The position numbers were made by a program, and so were the translations under genes. Of a stretch of 64,000 nt of DNA, positions 9,101 through 16,828 are shown piece after piece. The stretch's first letter is position 1; each line of letters starts with the position of its first letter. This stretch comes from Pseudomonas viridiflava. GTDB lineage: Bacteria; Pseudomonadota; Gammaproteobacteria; Pseudomonadales; Pseudomonadaceae. The stretch spans positions 496,001 through 560,000 of the forward strand of contig NZ_UTIQ01000199.1 in NCBI RefSeq assembly GCF_900582625.1, in the 5' to 3' direction. The notes below the pieces were generated by a model. It ran no database searches. It saw nothing but the letters and a program-made list of their open reading frames with translations, and was not told the DNA's origin.

Positions 9101-10296
9101 GGCGGGATGTCCGGGATAATCGCCTCGGGGTACAGCCCCCCTCGGCCGATGGCGATTGAGCGCTCGTCGATGTCGGTGGCGAACACCTGGAACTTGCGAC
9201 CGCTTTCGCTTTGCTCCGCATGGTCGGCCAGCAGCATGGCCATGGAATAGGCTTCCTCACCCGAGGAGCAGCCTGCCGACCACACACGCACCTGGCTTTC
9301 TTCGTCAGTGGGCATTTCAAACAGACGCGGAATGACATCGCGTTCAAGTGCTTCGAAGGCGTCGCGGTCACGGAAGAAGTTGGTCACACCAATCAGCATG
9401 TCGCCCAGCAACTGGGTGGTTTCAGCGGGCGTGCTTTGCAGGTATGCGCGGTAGGCCGGCAGGTCGCGCAACTGGTTGACCTGCATGCGCCGCTCGATGC
9501 GGCGAATCACGGTGGCGCGTTTGTAGTGTTTGAAATCGTGGCCAGTACGGGTGCGCAGAATGCCGAGAATTTCGCGAAAAGCGGTTTCGGCGGCGCCGGC
9601 CTCTTCCTCGTCCATCTCCTGGCGCACCGATGCCTGCAGTTGCACGTCCGAGGTCAGCTGAATGCTGCGCATGGTCTCCCACAATTCGAGCATTTTTTGC
9701 GGCAAGTCGGCGACCGGCAGCACGAAATCCACCTGGCCGGTGGCGATGGCGGCGCGCGGCATGCTGTCGTACTCGGCGTCGTCGGGGCTCTGACACAAGG
9801 TCACCCCGCCCTGCTCCTTCACGCGGCACATGCCGGCGGCGCCATCGCTGCCGCTGCCGCTGAGAATCAGCGAAATGGCGCGCTCGCTATGGGCGTCGGC
9901 GAGGGTGCGCAGGAACACGTCGATGGCGATATGGCGCGGCTGGTCGTTGGCCAGCGGTGTAACGCGCAGGTGACCATCGTTCATGGTCAATTGCTGGGCG
10001 GGGGAAATCAGGTAGATGCAGTTCTGCTCAATGGGCACCGGCTGGGTGATCTGGCGAACCTTCATCTTGGTGACTTTCTGCAGAATGCGGTCGGCGGTGC
10101 TCTCGTGTTTGGGCGAGAGGTGCATCACCACCACGAACGCTAGCCCGGTGTTATTGGGCAGGTTCTCGAACAGCTTCAACAGCGCTTGCAGCCCGCCCGC
10201 CGAAGCGCCGATGCCCACCACGGGAAAGCGCAGGTGACTGGGTTGAATAGTCGACGCCTCTTTGGCGCTCTTGCTAGAGCCGGTAGCCTTGCTCAT
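6169..10296 (-). CDS. Hybrid CheB-CheR-PAS-histidine kinase-receiver sensor
   Basis: A 1375-residue fusion. In order: a CheB methylesterase domain (about 24-205; Ser32 in 'GIGASAGG', His in 'MHLSPKHES', Asp151 in 'SGSGSDGA'); a CheR methyltransferase (about 238-500; SAM motif 'VWSAGCSSGEEAYS'); a PAS-like region (about 545-645); a long heptad coiled coil built on repeated 'EELxxxNEEL' (about 655-745); two PAS domains; HisKA ('MMSHELKHPLN'); HATPase ('NNAVKF', 'GLGIGLALV'); and a receiver with Asp1304 ('DISMPGMDG'). No receptor lies beside it, so it is an orphan. ATG 10296 has GGAGAA upstream. Similar fusions are widespread; the stimulus is unknown. The cluster context suggests stress signalling. 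Confidence 0.93.
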   Translation of the reverse strand: MSKATGSSKSAKEASTIQPSHLRFPVVGIGASAGGLQALLKLFENLPNNTGLAFVVVMHLSPKHESTADRILQKVTKMKVRQITQPVPIEQNCIYLISPAQQLTMNDGHLRVTPLANDQPRHIAIDVFLRTLADAHSERAISLILSGSGSDGAAGMCRVKEQGGVTLCQSPDDAEYDSMPRAAIATGQVDFVLPVADLPQKMLELWETMRSIQLTSDVQLQASVRQEMDEEEAGAAETAFREILGILRTRTGHDFKHYKRATVIRRIERRMQVNQLRDLPAYRAYLQSTPAETTQLLGDMLIGVTNFFRDRDAFEALERDVIPRLFEMPTDEESQVRVWSAGCSSGEEAYSMAMLLADHAEQSESGRKFQVFATDIDERSIAIGRGGLYPEAIIPDIPPQRLRQYFSKEQSRYRVKKEIRERVLFAMHNLLRDPPFSKVHLISCRNLLIYLDRDVQAEILRMFHFALMPGGYLMLGSSESADACGDLFVPVDKKNRIFRTKSVTTASRSSAQLAVNVYPGVTVEPSRKVAQSARISFAEVHRRVLEQYAPPSVIVNHDSQIVHMSEQVGRYLRHAGGEPSHSLLSLIHPSLRLELRTALFQAFQSGKSVEARRVKHDRDGVSTFINMVVRPFRDLDTDFALVIFDEVEETMSEDPKPAHADAKDNVLAQLESELQRTKEQLQGTIEQSETSTEELKASNEELQAINEELRSTTEELETSKEELQSINEELITVNLELKTKVEETSKINDDLQNLIASTDIATVFVDHQMRIKSFTPRATEIFNIIATDHGRSLLDITHRLDYPDMAIDASKTFESLRSMEREVAGVDGRWYIARILPYRTTDNLIDGAVLTFIDITQRREAEDKARQSEERLRLVAESTQDYIIVTLDHQGCITGWNKGAEQAYGYSEETVMGKHAELIYGDEEQRTQMINRQLQGAAQTGRVEDDCWHARRDGSRFFCNSVVTALPNGGPNGYAMIGRDITGKKRVEAEQENRLEQNQRNIRMRDEFFAMMSHELKHPLNLIQLNAELVARLSVVKSQAVAARAVETILNAVSSQARIIDDLLDLSRINTGKLKLNVGPVIVQNILEEITSVLSAETWEKDISIEVDVPPAGCDPLVAEADPVRVEQILWNLLNNAVKFTPDGGAIRVGLSQEDDFLKVTVHDDGQGIAAESLPKIFDLFGQAPEAHRAPRKPGLGIGLALVRELIEAQGGRIEAQSPGLGQGSTFTVWLPLYQSLTDLDFSEQPAEGQFTGVRVLLVDDSDDIREVMQALLELEGALVDTAGDGNGALALLEGNQYDLILSDISMPGMDGHELMRRVRQLSGWEKTPAIALTGFGAVTDVEQAYQAGFNAHVSKPVSLETLQRTALELGALKG

Positions 10297-10537
10297 ACGT
10301 TCTCCGTGGGCCACCCGCTGGAGTGCAGTTCACTCATCGCGCAGCTAAAAAATACAAAGCGTCGCTGACCAACAGACGGTTGCCGAACTGCAAACGCGTA
10401 ACCGACATTTTGCCAAGCGCACAGAATATAAACGTGAAATCGACGGAAAAGGCTTAGCCAGCCGCCTTAAAAAAGTGGCCGGTATTGAAGCAGAATCCAG
10501 GGGGCGATTCAAAAGCCGTTGAAGGCGGCGCTGGCAG

Positions 10538-10768
10538 TTAGCCCGCTGAGCGGCGAGGGTCAGCACTTCGCGGGTACGTGCGCTCTTCTTCCAGCGTGCC
10601 GTCTTCGCGATGAATCTTCACCGAGGCGGCCGTGGCCTTGTTGTCCAACAGCTCGGCGGTCTTGTGCAAGATGCTGGCTTTGGTTTCGGCAGTGGTGATG
10701 GTGGTTTCGGTTTTTTCTTGCTTGAGCGCCCAGCCATTCAGAATGGGGACGATGTGATAGTTGTTCAT
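10538..10768 (-). CDS. DUF2188 family protein
   Basis: A 76-residue protein with 'YHIVPILNGWALKQE' near the N-terminus and 'VKIHREDGTLEEERTYP' near the C-terminus, the two ends of the DUF2188 (PF09954) pattern. Proteins of this family are small, cytoplasmic and common next to stress genes; their function is unknown. ATG 10768 is chosen over upstream in-frame codons because it starts the domain and has GGGAA about nine bases upstream. Confidence 0.8.
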   Translation of the reverse strand: MNNYHIVPILNGWALKQEKTETTITTAETKASILHKTAELLDNKATAASVKIHREDGTLEEERTYPRSADPRRSAG

Positions 10769-11133
10769 CGCTGTATTCCCGTTGTGCCCCAGCGCTATCC
10801 GGCTGGGTGAAAGGGTTTGCCGTTTGCCCGGCTCGCGGGGCAAGACCAAACGGTGCGTAAAGCGAGTGCGAGGGTGGCCCTGTCAGGCCTAATTCGTTGT
10901 TCGCTGTCGGCGGAACCTGTTGCTGCATTTGACCGATTGTTCTCTTCGGAGCGCGGCATTTTCATATCAGTTCAGCATTTTTTCCCCCGACCCAAGCGCG
11001 TAACCAAGCGAAACGCCTGGAATTTCCTCTCGGTGTCCGCTCGTGTTGCTGAAACAAAATTCCCGCTCCGGTTGCCCTACCTGTAACGGCCTGCATACAC
11101 AACAACGGCCGAGCAAGCGCAGGAGAAACGCCT
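10769..11133. other. Non-coding stretch between divergent DUF2188 and CinA genes
   Basis: 365 bases between two divergently transcribed genes. No convincing gene, repeat or clear promoter consensus was found; it presumably holds the promoters of both genes. Confidence 0.5.
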
Positions 11134-11613
11134 ATGGAACTCGCCCAACAAGTCGTCGACTTTCTTCAATCCCACAACCGCACGCTGGCCACCGCCGAGT
11201 CGTGTACGGGCGGGCGCGTCGCCGCCCTGCTCACTGAAGCACCCGGCTGCGGCAGCTGTTTGAATTGCGGTTACGTGGTGTATTCGCCCGAAGCCAAGAA
11301 ACGCCTGCTCGGTGTGCGCCAGATGACCATCGACACCTTTGGCCTGACCAGCGAGGAAATTACCGTGGAAATGGCTCGCGGCGCCCTGCAGGTGAGCAGC
11401 GCCGACACGGCGGTGGCCACAACCGGTGTCTCCGGTGAGCAAGCCATGGACGGTGTCTTGCCCGGAACCGTGTGGTTCGCCTGGGCGTACAAAGTGGGCA
11501 ATGACGTTCATGTGGCGACCCACAAAGAGCGTTTCTTCGGGGACCGTCAAGAGGTTCAGCTCAACAGCGCGCGGTTCGCCCTGGAAGGCGTGATGCGCCA
11601 TCTGCCGAAATAA
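11134..11613 (+). CDS. pncC: Nicotinamide-nucleotide amidase-like protein (CinA C-terminal domain, PncC)
   Basis: A 159-residue stand-alone CinA C-terminal domain, with 'LATAESCTGGRVAALLTE' (Ser/Thr-rich active-site loop), 'GVVSY'-equivalent 'GYVVYSPEAKKRLLGV' and 'AVATTGVSGEQ'. In E. coli the equivalent PncC deamidates nicotinamide mononucleotide in pyridine nucleotide salvage. The third conserved motif reads 'TGVSGEQ' rather than the usual 'TGIAGP', and the usual Lys/Tyr positions deviate, so this may be a diverged paralogue in the stress cluster rather than the housekeeping enzyme. The start is set by AGGAG eight bases upstream. Confidence 0.8.
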   Translation: MELAQQVVDFLQSHNRTLATAESCTGGRVAALLTEAPGCGSCLNCGYVVYSPEAKKRLLGVRQMTIDTFGLTSEEITVEMARGALQVSSADTAVATTGVSGEQAMDGVLPGTVWFAWAYKVGNDVHVATHKERFFGDRQEVQLNSARFALEGVMRHLPK

Positions 11614-11620
11614 ACGGGGG

Positions 11621-11648
11621 CAGCCCTGGGCCGAGGCGTTCAGGGCTG
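11621..11648. terminator. Stem-loop between convergent genes
   Basis: CAGCCCTG at 11621-11628 pairs with CAGGGCTG at 11641-11648. It lies eight bases after the pncC stop and includes the last codons (CAG CCC TGA) of the opposite-strand gene. Probably a bidirectional 3' end. Confidence 0.55.
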
Positions 11649-11861
11649 TTTGTAGTGCGCTGGGGTTTCGCCTTTTTCGTGGGTTCGGGTGATTTTGCTC
11701 ACCTCGATGTCGGTGATGTTCATGGGCGACTCGCCCTGATGCTTGGCCTCCAACTCCGTGCGTGCCTGGGCCACCGACAGGGTGTCAGCGCTTGAATGCA
11801 GCTCTTCATGCATCGGTTGGTTATTCAGCACATAGCTGACCAGAAAAAGATGCTTACTCAT
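11640..11861 (-). CDS. Small hypothetical protein
   Basis: A 73-residue soluble protein starting 'MSKHLFLVSYVLNNQPMHEEL' and rich in Thr, Glu and His. It has no cysteine or membrane segment. GGAGG seven bases before ATG 11861 makes expression credible. Convergent with pncC; the two stop regions share a stem-loop. No family assigned. Confidence 0.7.
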   Translation of the reverse strand: MSKHLFLVSYVLNNQPMHEELHSSADTLSVAQARTELEAKHQGESPMNITDIEVSKITRTHEKGETPAHYKQP

Positions 11862-11891
11862 GACTGCCTCCGGTGCAGTTTCAGGGCGTTC

Positions 11892-12167
11892 TCAGCCCAT
11901 GTTCCGATTTGCAACGGTATCGTTGCTTTGCGCCTCAGGAATCAGCGCGTCGCGCAATTCCAATACCAGCCGGGATAAGGCCCGGCTGCTGTTCAATTCC
12001 GCCAGCGGCACGCCCGTGATGGACACCGTGCGGTGTGGCGGATCGGCAGCGGTCAGGTGCAGGTCCAGCGATGTACCGTCGCGGCTGGTGCAACGGCAGC
12101 GATGCGGCAACAAGCCCTGCTCGATAATTTGGCTGACTTCTAAAACGGATAACGGTTGACCGGCCAT
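11892..12167 (-). CDS. DUF1652 domain protein
   Basis: A 91-residue protein with 'IIEQGLLPHRCRCTSRDG' (about 14-31), 'VSITGVPLAELNSSRAL' and 'LVLELRDALI', matching DUF1652 (PF07865), a family found almost only in Pseudomonas and of unknown function. GGGAG sits about eight bases upstream of ATG 12167. Lies 30 bases upstream of the small hypothetical gene on the same strand. Confidence 0.8.
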   Translation of the reverse strand: MAGQPLSVLEVSQIIEQGLLPHRCRCTSRDGTSLDLHLTAADPPHRTVSITGVPLAELNSSRALSRLVLELRDALIPEAQSNDTVANRNMG

Positions 12168-12197
12168 GTGGACGCTCCCGTCTGCGATGCGACCGAT

Positions 12198-12228
12198 AAA
12201 AAAAGGGCCTGGAAACCAGACCCCTTTT
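12198..12228 (-). terminator. Intrinsic terminator of the second KGG gene
   Basis: Read on the minus strand, AAAAGGGGTCTGG-TTT-CCAGGCCC is followed by seven T, 19 bases after the KGG stop. The stem is GC-rich with a U-tract, a standard Rho-independent terminator. Confidence 0.8.
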
Positions 12229-12246
12229 CCGCGTGGCAGCAGCTAA

Positions 12247-12429
12247 TTAGCTGCGTCCACCGCCGTGGCTGTTCTGGCCACCTTTCTTGCCCGCTTCGGA
12301 CGCCTTCTCACGGTCATTGGCAAAGTTGCCGCCGCTGTTGTGGCCGCCTTTTTTGCCTGCTTCAGACGCCTTCTCTCGGTCGTTAGCGAAGTTGCCCGGA
12401 TTGTTGTTGCCTGAGTTGTTGGTAGTCAT
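12247..12429 (-). CDS. KGG-repeat stress-induced protein (second copy)
   Basis: A 60-residue paralogue of the protein at 2759. It has an Asn-rich start 'MTTNNSGNNNPG', then two 'GNFANDREKASEAGKKGG' units and the same tail 'NSHGGGRS'. ATG 12429 follows GGAGGAAGAA, an ideal Shine-Dalgarno. It has its own terminator and the shared upstream module at 12507-12559, so it is a monocistronic stress gene. It probably arose by an old duplication together with its promoter. Confidence 0.9.
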   Translation of the reverse strand: MTTNNSGNNNPGNFANDREKASEAGKKGGHNSGGNFANDREKASEAGKKGGQNSHGGGRS

Positions 12430-12506
12430 TTCTTCCTCCAAACATACGGTCAGTTGTTAGAGGCTGTATTGCCTCCACAGAGTATCTGTCCCGCTCACTG
12501 CGAAGA

Positions 12507-12559
12507 TGGTTCAGAGGTTTTTTACTTTTTTAACCCATTGATAAATAAGCGATATTACG
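12507..12559 (-). promoter_or_regulatory. Conserved upstream module shared with the first KGG gene
   Basis: Read on the minus strand it gives CGTAATATCGCTTAT-T-TATCAAT (12559 to 12537), then an A-rich tract and CTGAACCA (12514 to 12507). This is the same order and nearly the same spacing (45 versus 44 bases) as at 2633-2684. The CTGAACCA block ends 78 bases before the KGG start. Confidence 0.6.
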
Positions 12560-12677
12560 CCGATGGCGGGCAGATATCAGAGGCGAGGAAAAATGATTGC
12601 AGAGGGACAGTTGATTGCCAGCGGCGGTCGTGTGAAACCGCCTTTTGCAGGGAGAGATACGGGGATGCGCGCGAGCT

Positions 12678-12983
12678 TTACTCAAACACCGGGCGAAAGA
12701 AACTTCGTTCGTAGCTGAGGACGCACTGCGTGTCTTGAGCATATTGGAACGCCGCCAAGCACTGCGCGTCGTTCATCGAGGCCTGGCGATACTGTTCGTA
12801 CGTGGCCAGGCTAGGGAAGGTAAACAATGCCAAGGCGATATTGTTGGCACCCTCAGACGGCAGGAAGTAGCCATGGTGCTGGCCGCCGAAGCGCTCGACC
12901 AGGGGAATCCACAACTTACCGTAATGTTCGAATTCCTTGAGCTTGTTCGGATCGAGCACGTAGCGCAGGTAGCAGGTAACCAT
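12678..12983 (-). CDS. NIPSNAP family protein
   Basis: A 101-residue ferredoxin-like (dimeric alpha-beta barrel) protein with 'CYLRYVLDPNKLKEFEHYGKLW' and 'FGGQHHGYFLPSEG', the NIPSNAP (PF07978) pattern. Members are small, often metabolic-accessory proteins without a defined reaction. AAGGAG is well placed before ATG 12983. It lies 17 bases after the stop of the exported protein gene on the same strand. Confidence 0.8.
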   Translation of the reverse strand: MVTCYLRYVLDPNKLKEFEHYGKLWIPLVERFGGQHHGYFLPSEGANNIALALFTFPSLATYEQYRQASMNDAQCLAAFQYAQDTQCVLSYERSFFRPVFE

Positions 12984-13000
12984 GTCGGTGGACTCCTTGA

Positions 13001-13540
13001 TTATTTAACGGGGAAATCCTTGCCCCACAGGCGCACTGCTTTTGGACCTTCTACCGGGCCTTGGAAAATAAACGCCTGGCGCACGCCGATTTTGGCCGGA
13101 ACGGTCACTTCTTCCGGGTTAGCCGAATCGGGGGCCAGGTTGCTGGCGTAGTCCTCACCGTCGATGGCGAGCAGCGCACCGTTATCCCACAGGTTTATCA
13201 GGCGTACGGGCTTGTCGGTGAGGTTCTTGAAACCGAACAACGCTTCGAGATTGCCGTCCACGGCGCTGACTTTCAGCAGCTTGACCTCGACCTTGCCGTC
13301 GAGCTGGTCGCTTTGCGAGATGATAAAAGCGCCATCCGCGCCTTGCGCCGATTCGCGGCCTTCGGTCACACCTTCCGAGGCGCCGCCGAGCAAGTTCTTG
13401 CCAGCCGAGATGGCAGACGACACCGCCGCTTTGGCCGATTCCTTGAGCGTGCTGCTGTCTGGCGCGGGCTCTTCGGCGCAGGCGATACCGGCGCTCAATA
13501 GCGCGGCCAGTGCCAGGCTGATCCCTGATGGCTTGCCCAT
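13001..13540 (-). CDS. Exported hypothetical protein
   Basis: A 179-residue protein with a Sec signal peptide (about residues 1-22, 'ISLALAALLSAGIACAEE'), so probably periplasmic. A Ser/Ala/Gly-rich linker follows, then a beta-rich domain ('KVEVKLLKVSAVDGNLEALFGFKNLTD' region) that reads like an immunoglobulin-like domain of DUF4352 style. ATG 13540 has AAGGAG nine bases upstream; the frame is open for 22 further codons without a signal. Function unknown. Confidence 0.7.
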   Translation of the reverse strand: MGKPSGISLALAALLSAGIACAEEPAPDSSTLKESAKAAVSSAISAGKNLLGGASEGVTEGRESAQGADGAFIISQSDQLDGKVEVKLLKVSAVDGNLEALFGFKNLTDKPVRLINLWDNGALLAIDGEDYASNLAPDSANPEEVTVPAKIGVRQAFIFQGPVEGPKAVRLWGKDFPVK

Positions 13541-13620
13541 GGGTGTTGCTCCTTGTGTGATGCGGCTCGGGGCGGCTGTTTTAGCACAGCCGCCGGCGCA
13601 AAGCACCCGACACCCAGGGC

Positions 13621-14802
13621 TTAGGCAATCACTTTGGCGGCGCGCAACGAGGCGATCTGGTCAGCGTCGTAGCCCAACTGCATCAGCACCTCGGCCGTAT
13701 GAGCGCCGATCGCCGCACCGACATGACGCGGCGCCGGCAAGCCGCCGGAGAATTTGATCGGGCAGGCGATCTGCCGCTGCGCCGGATTGCCCTCGCGGGG
13801 CACCTCGACCACCAGCTCGCGCGCCTGCAACTGCGGATGCTCCACTGCTTCGGCCAGGCTCAGCATCGGCTCGACACAGGCATCCAGGGCAGCGAAGCGC
13901 TCGCACCAGTCGGCAAAGTCGCGCTGTTCGAATTCCTGCTGAATCTGTGCCTTCAACGCGCGCTGCTGCTCCGGCTTTTGCGACAGCCCATGTGCCGCCA
14001 ATTCCGGCCGGCCGATGGCGGCGCACAGTTGCTGCATAAATTGCGGCTCCAGGCTGCCGACCGAAAACCAGCGGCCGTCGCGGGTGCGGTAGTAGTCGTA
14101 GAAGCTGCCGCCATTGAGCGCCTGGCTTTCCATGGTCGGCGCCTCGCCGCAGGCCAGATAACCGGCGCCGGCCATGGCGTGCAGGCTGAAGATGCAGTCG
14201 GTCATGCTGATGTCGACGTGCTGCCCTTCTCCGCTGTGCTGGCGCTGAATCACCGCAGCCAGCAAGCCCATAACGCCGTGCAACGAGCCGCCGGCTATAT
14301 CCGCCGCCTGAATGCCGAGTGGCAGCGGGCCGCTTTGCAGACGGCCGGTTTGGTCGGCAATGCCGGAAAGCGCGAGGTAGTTGATGTCGTGACCGGCGCG
14401 GTCTTTGTACGGGCCGGTTTGGCCGTAGCCGGTGATCGACACGTAAATCAGCTTGGGATTGATCGCCTTCAGCGCCGCGTAGCCCACGCCCAGTTTGTCC
14501 ATCACGCCGGGGCGAAATTGCTCGAGCACGATGTCGTACTCAAGCACCAGTTGCTTCACCACCTCCACCGCTGCCGCCTGTTTCAGGTCCAGGGCGATGC
14601 CGCGTTTGTTGCGGTTGAGGTAAGCGTGGCTGGCCGACACGCCGCCGTCGTGGGGCGGCAATACGCGCACTAGGTCCATGCGCGTCGGCGATTCCACACG
14701 CAGCACATCGGCGCCCATGTCGGCGAGCAACAACGAGGCAAATGGGCCTGGCAGCAAGGTGGAGAAATCCAGCACTTTCAATGACGACAGTGGGCCTTTC
14801 AT
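13621..14802 (-). CDS. CaiB/BaiF family CoA transferase, alpha-methylacyl-CoA racemase-like
   Basis: A 393-residue class III CoA-transferase-fold protein. 'VLDFSTLLPGPFASLLLADMGADVLRVE' opens the fold, 'NRNKRGIALDLK' follows, and 'GHDINYLALSG' contains the Asp that is catalytic in this superfamily. The GHDINYLALSG form is the one seen in alpha-methylacyl-CoA racemase. It lies 55 bases downstream of an acyl-CoA dehydrogenase on the same strand, so the pair probably handles (branched-chain) acyl-CoA. CAGGAG precedes ATG 14802. Racemase versus transferase cannot be decided from sequence. Confidence 0.85.
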   Translation of the reverse strand: MKGPLSSLKVLDFSTLLPGPFASLLLADMGADVLRVESPTRMDLVRVLPPHDGGVSASHAYLNRNKRGIALDLKQAAAVEVVKQLVLEYDIVLEQFRPGVMDKLGVGYAALKAINPKLIYVSITGYGQTGPYKDRAGHDINYLALSGIADQTGRLQSGPLPLGIQAADIAGGSLHGVMGLLAAVIQRQHSGEGQHVDISMTDCIFSLHAMAGAGYLACGEAPTMESQALNGGSFYDYYRTRDGRWFSVGSLEPQFMQQLCAAIGRPELAAHGLSQKPEQQRALKAQIQQEFEQRDFADWCERFAALDACVEPMLSLAEAVEHPQLQARELVVEVPREGNPAQRQIACPIKFSGGLPAPRHVGAAIGAHTAEVLMQLGYDADQIASLRAAKVIA

Positions 14803-14857
14803 CTGGGCTCCTGATTCTTGTTGTTGTGGGTCGGCGTGTTGTGGGGCTGCGGTGCGC

Positions 14858-15997
14858 TTACAGCTTCATGCCACGGCTGATGATCTCTTTCATGATTTCC
14901 GAGGTACCGGCGAATATCCGTTGGATACGGGCGTTCGCGTACATCTTGCAGATCGGGTATTCCCACATGTAGCCCCAACCGCCGTGCAGCTGCACGCCTT
15001 CGTCGACCACTTTGCCGAGCAATTCGGTGGTGAACAGTTTGGCTTCGGCGGCGACTTCCGGGGTGAGTTTTTTCTGGTTGTGGTCCATCACGCAGCGGTC
15101 GACGAACACCTGGGCGACGTCCACTTGGGTGCGCATTTCGGCAAGTTTGAAGCGGGTGTTCTGGAAGTGCGAAATCGGCCGGTCGAAGGCTTTGCGTTCT
15201 TTGACGTAATCGATGGTCACCTGCAGCGCCGCTTCTGCTCCGCCAACCGCGCCACAGGCGTTGGTCAAGCGTTCCTGGGCAAGCATGTTCATCAGGTAGA
15301 AGAAGCCGCCTTTGGCGTCGCCCAACAGGTTTTCTTTCGGCACTTTGACGTTGTTGAAGAACAGCTCGGCGGTGTCCTGGCTTTTCATGCCGAGCTTTTT
15401 CAGGTTGCGGCCGCGCTCGAAACCTTCCATGCCGCGCTCGACCAAGAACAGGCCCATGGCGTGCTTGTTGGCCGGGTCGGTTTTGGCCGCGACGATCACC
15501 ACGTCCGCCAGCAAACCGTTGGAGATAAACACTTTCGAGCCGTTGAGCTCAAAGTGATCGCCCTTGTCCACGGCCGTGGTGCGCATACCGGCCAGGTCGG
15601 AGCCGGCGCTGGGTTCGGTCATGGCCACGGCGAGAATGCTTTCGCCGCGAATGATCGCCGGCAGGAAACGCGCTTTTTGTTCGGCGTTGCCGTAATCGGC
15701 GATGTACGGGCCACAGAGCGCCGAGTGCAGCGGCAGCATAAAACCGGCCTCGTTAATGTTGGCCAATTCCTCGCACATGATTTGCTCGTAGCGGAAATCT
15801 TTCAGACCGCTGCCGCCGTATTCCTCATCGGCCCAGGGCAGCAGAAAACCCATCTCACCCGCCTTTAGCCACACCTCGCGGCTGACCACGCCGGCCTCTT
15901 CCCAGGCGTCCTGGTGGGGCACCACTTCTTTTTGCAAGAACGCGCGGAAAGCGTCGCGGAACAGATTGTGTTCGGTTTCGAAATGGATGCGTTGCAT
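14858..15997 (-). CDS. Acyl-CoA dehydrogenase
   Basis: A 379-residue FAD-dependent acyl-CoA dehydrogenase. It has an N-terminal helical domain, 'AMTEPSAGSDLAGMRT' (FAD/substrate loop), 'LNGSKVFISNG', and the C-terminal helical domain with 'QLHGGWGYMWEYPICKMYANARIQRIFAGTSEIMKEII'-type signature (first 15 residues diagnostic). It catalyses alpha,beta-oxidation of acyl-CoA, passing electrons to ETF; chain length is not deducible. It is upstream of the CaiB-type gene and probably co-transcribed. Confidence 0.9.
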   Translation of the reverse strand: MQRIHFETEHNLFRDAFRAFLQKEVVPHQDAWEEAGVVSREVWLKAGEMGFLLPWADEEYGGSGLKDFRYEQIMCEELANINEAGFMLPLHSALCGPYIADYGNAEQKARFLPAIIRGESILAVAMTEPSAGSDLAGMRTTAVDKGDHFELNGSKVFISNGLLADVVIVAAKTDPANKHAMGLFLVERGMEGFERGRNLKKLGMKSQDTAELFFNNVKVPKENLLGDAKGGFFYLMNMLAQERLTNACGAVGGAEAALQVTIDYVKERKAFDRPISHFQNTRFKLAEMRTQVDVAQVFVDRCVMDHNQKKLTPEVAAEAKLFTTELLGKVVDEGVQLHGGWGYMWEYPICKMYANARIQRIFAGTSEIMKEIISRGMKL

Positions 15998-16109
15998 GAC
16001 GGTTCCCTGTGCAATTGGTCGTCACGCAGGGTAGGCGCCGCGTGGCGGCGGCCTCAATGACGCAAGTGCTCAGGGGCGGTTGACGGAATCGGTCAGCGTC
16101 CCAAAACCG

Positions 16110-16484
16110 TCAACGCCGGGTTATCAACCCTTGCCGCGCCACGCGCACTAACTCGCGCACACAGCTTTCAAGGTTGGCCGCACTCGGCGCCTGCACCACG
16201 GCCAGGTCAAAGCTGTCGCGGGCGAAGCGCTGTAACGACTCATCGTCGCCCACGAACTGAATCAAAAACGTGCGAGGCGCGCCCCAGCGTTTCGGCCAGC
16301 CTTCGAGGTAGCGCAGCAAGGTGGGCTGGTGGCTGCCGCCAAGCAGGATTTTCGGGTTGCGCAAGGCAAGGCCGCTGGTGATGGGTGCCAGACGTATCAA
16401 GGGGCGAAGGTTAAGCGAGGCCGCAACGGGCGACGGCGCAGGGGCCAGGGAATCAGGGGAAGTCAGGACGGTGTGGGCGTTCAT
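16110..16484 (-). CDS. Hypothetical protein, methyltransferase-like C-terminal half
   Basis: A 124-residue protein with a Pro/Ala/Ser-rich N-terminus, then 'LRPLIRLAPITSGLALRNPKILLGG'. The C-terminal part, 'SFDLAVVQAPS...CVRELVRVARQG', resembles the post-motif region of Rossmann-fold SAM methyltransferases. The glycine-rich SAM motif is missing, so it is not expected to be an active methyltransferase. The Shine-Dalgarno is weak. Possibly a lineage-specific pseudomonad protein. Confidence 0.55.
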   Translation of the reverse strand: MNAHTVLTSPDSLAPAPSPVAASLNLRPLIRLAPITSGLALRNPKILLGGSHQPTLLRYLEGWPKRWGAPRTFLIQFVGDDESLQRFARDSFDLAVVQAPSAANLESCVRELVRVARQGLITRR

Positions 16485-16828
16485 GTACGGGTCTCTCGCC
16501 TCAGAAGCTCCGCAGGCAGCGGTGAGAGGCAACACCGAACCAGCGCTTTAGCGGTATTTCGAAGCCGGCGTTGAGGCCTGGTCTTCGGGAAGCGCCCCGC
16601 AAGTAGCTGTTTAAATCGGCGCTGGCGGCAATCCTAGGGAAGCGGCAGGCGGGCTGTCAACCCTGGAGTGGCGGGCGCTGCCAACCCATCCTTTGGTTAG
16701 GTGAGGCGCTTTAGTGCCCCGTCCGTTTGGCGCATTCGGACCGCTGACGGGTGAACCCGTGGCGTTAAAAGTGGCCAAACACCGCGCCCGCCGTTTCAGG
16801 CAGTAACAGGGGAAACAGCGCAAATTGT

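Noticed and set aside
10817..11086. An 89-codon plus-strand frame between DUF2188 and pncC
   Set aside because: No Shine-Dalgarno, no family, atypical composition; it lies in the shared promoter region.
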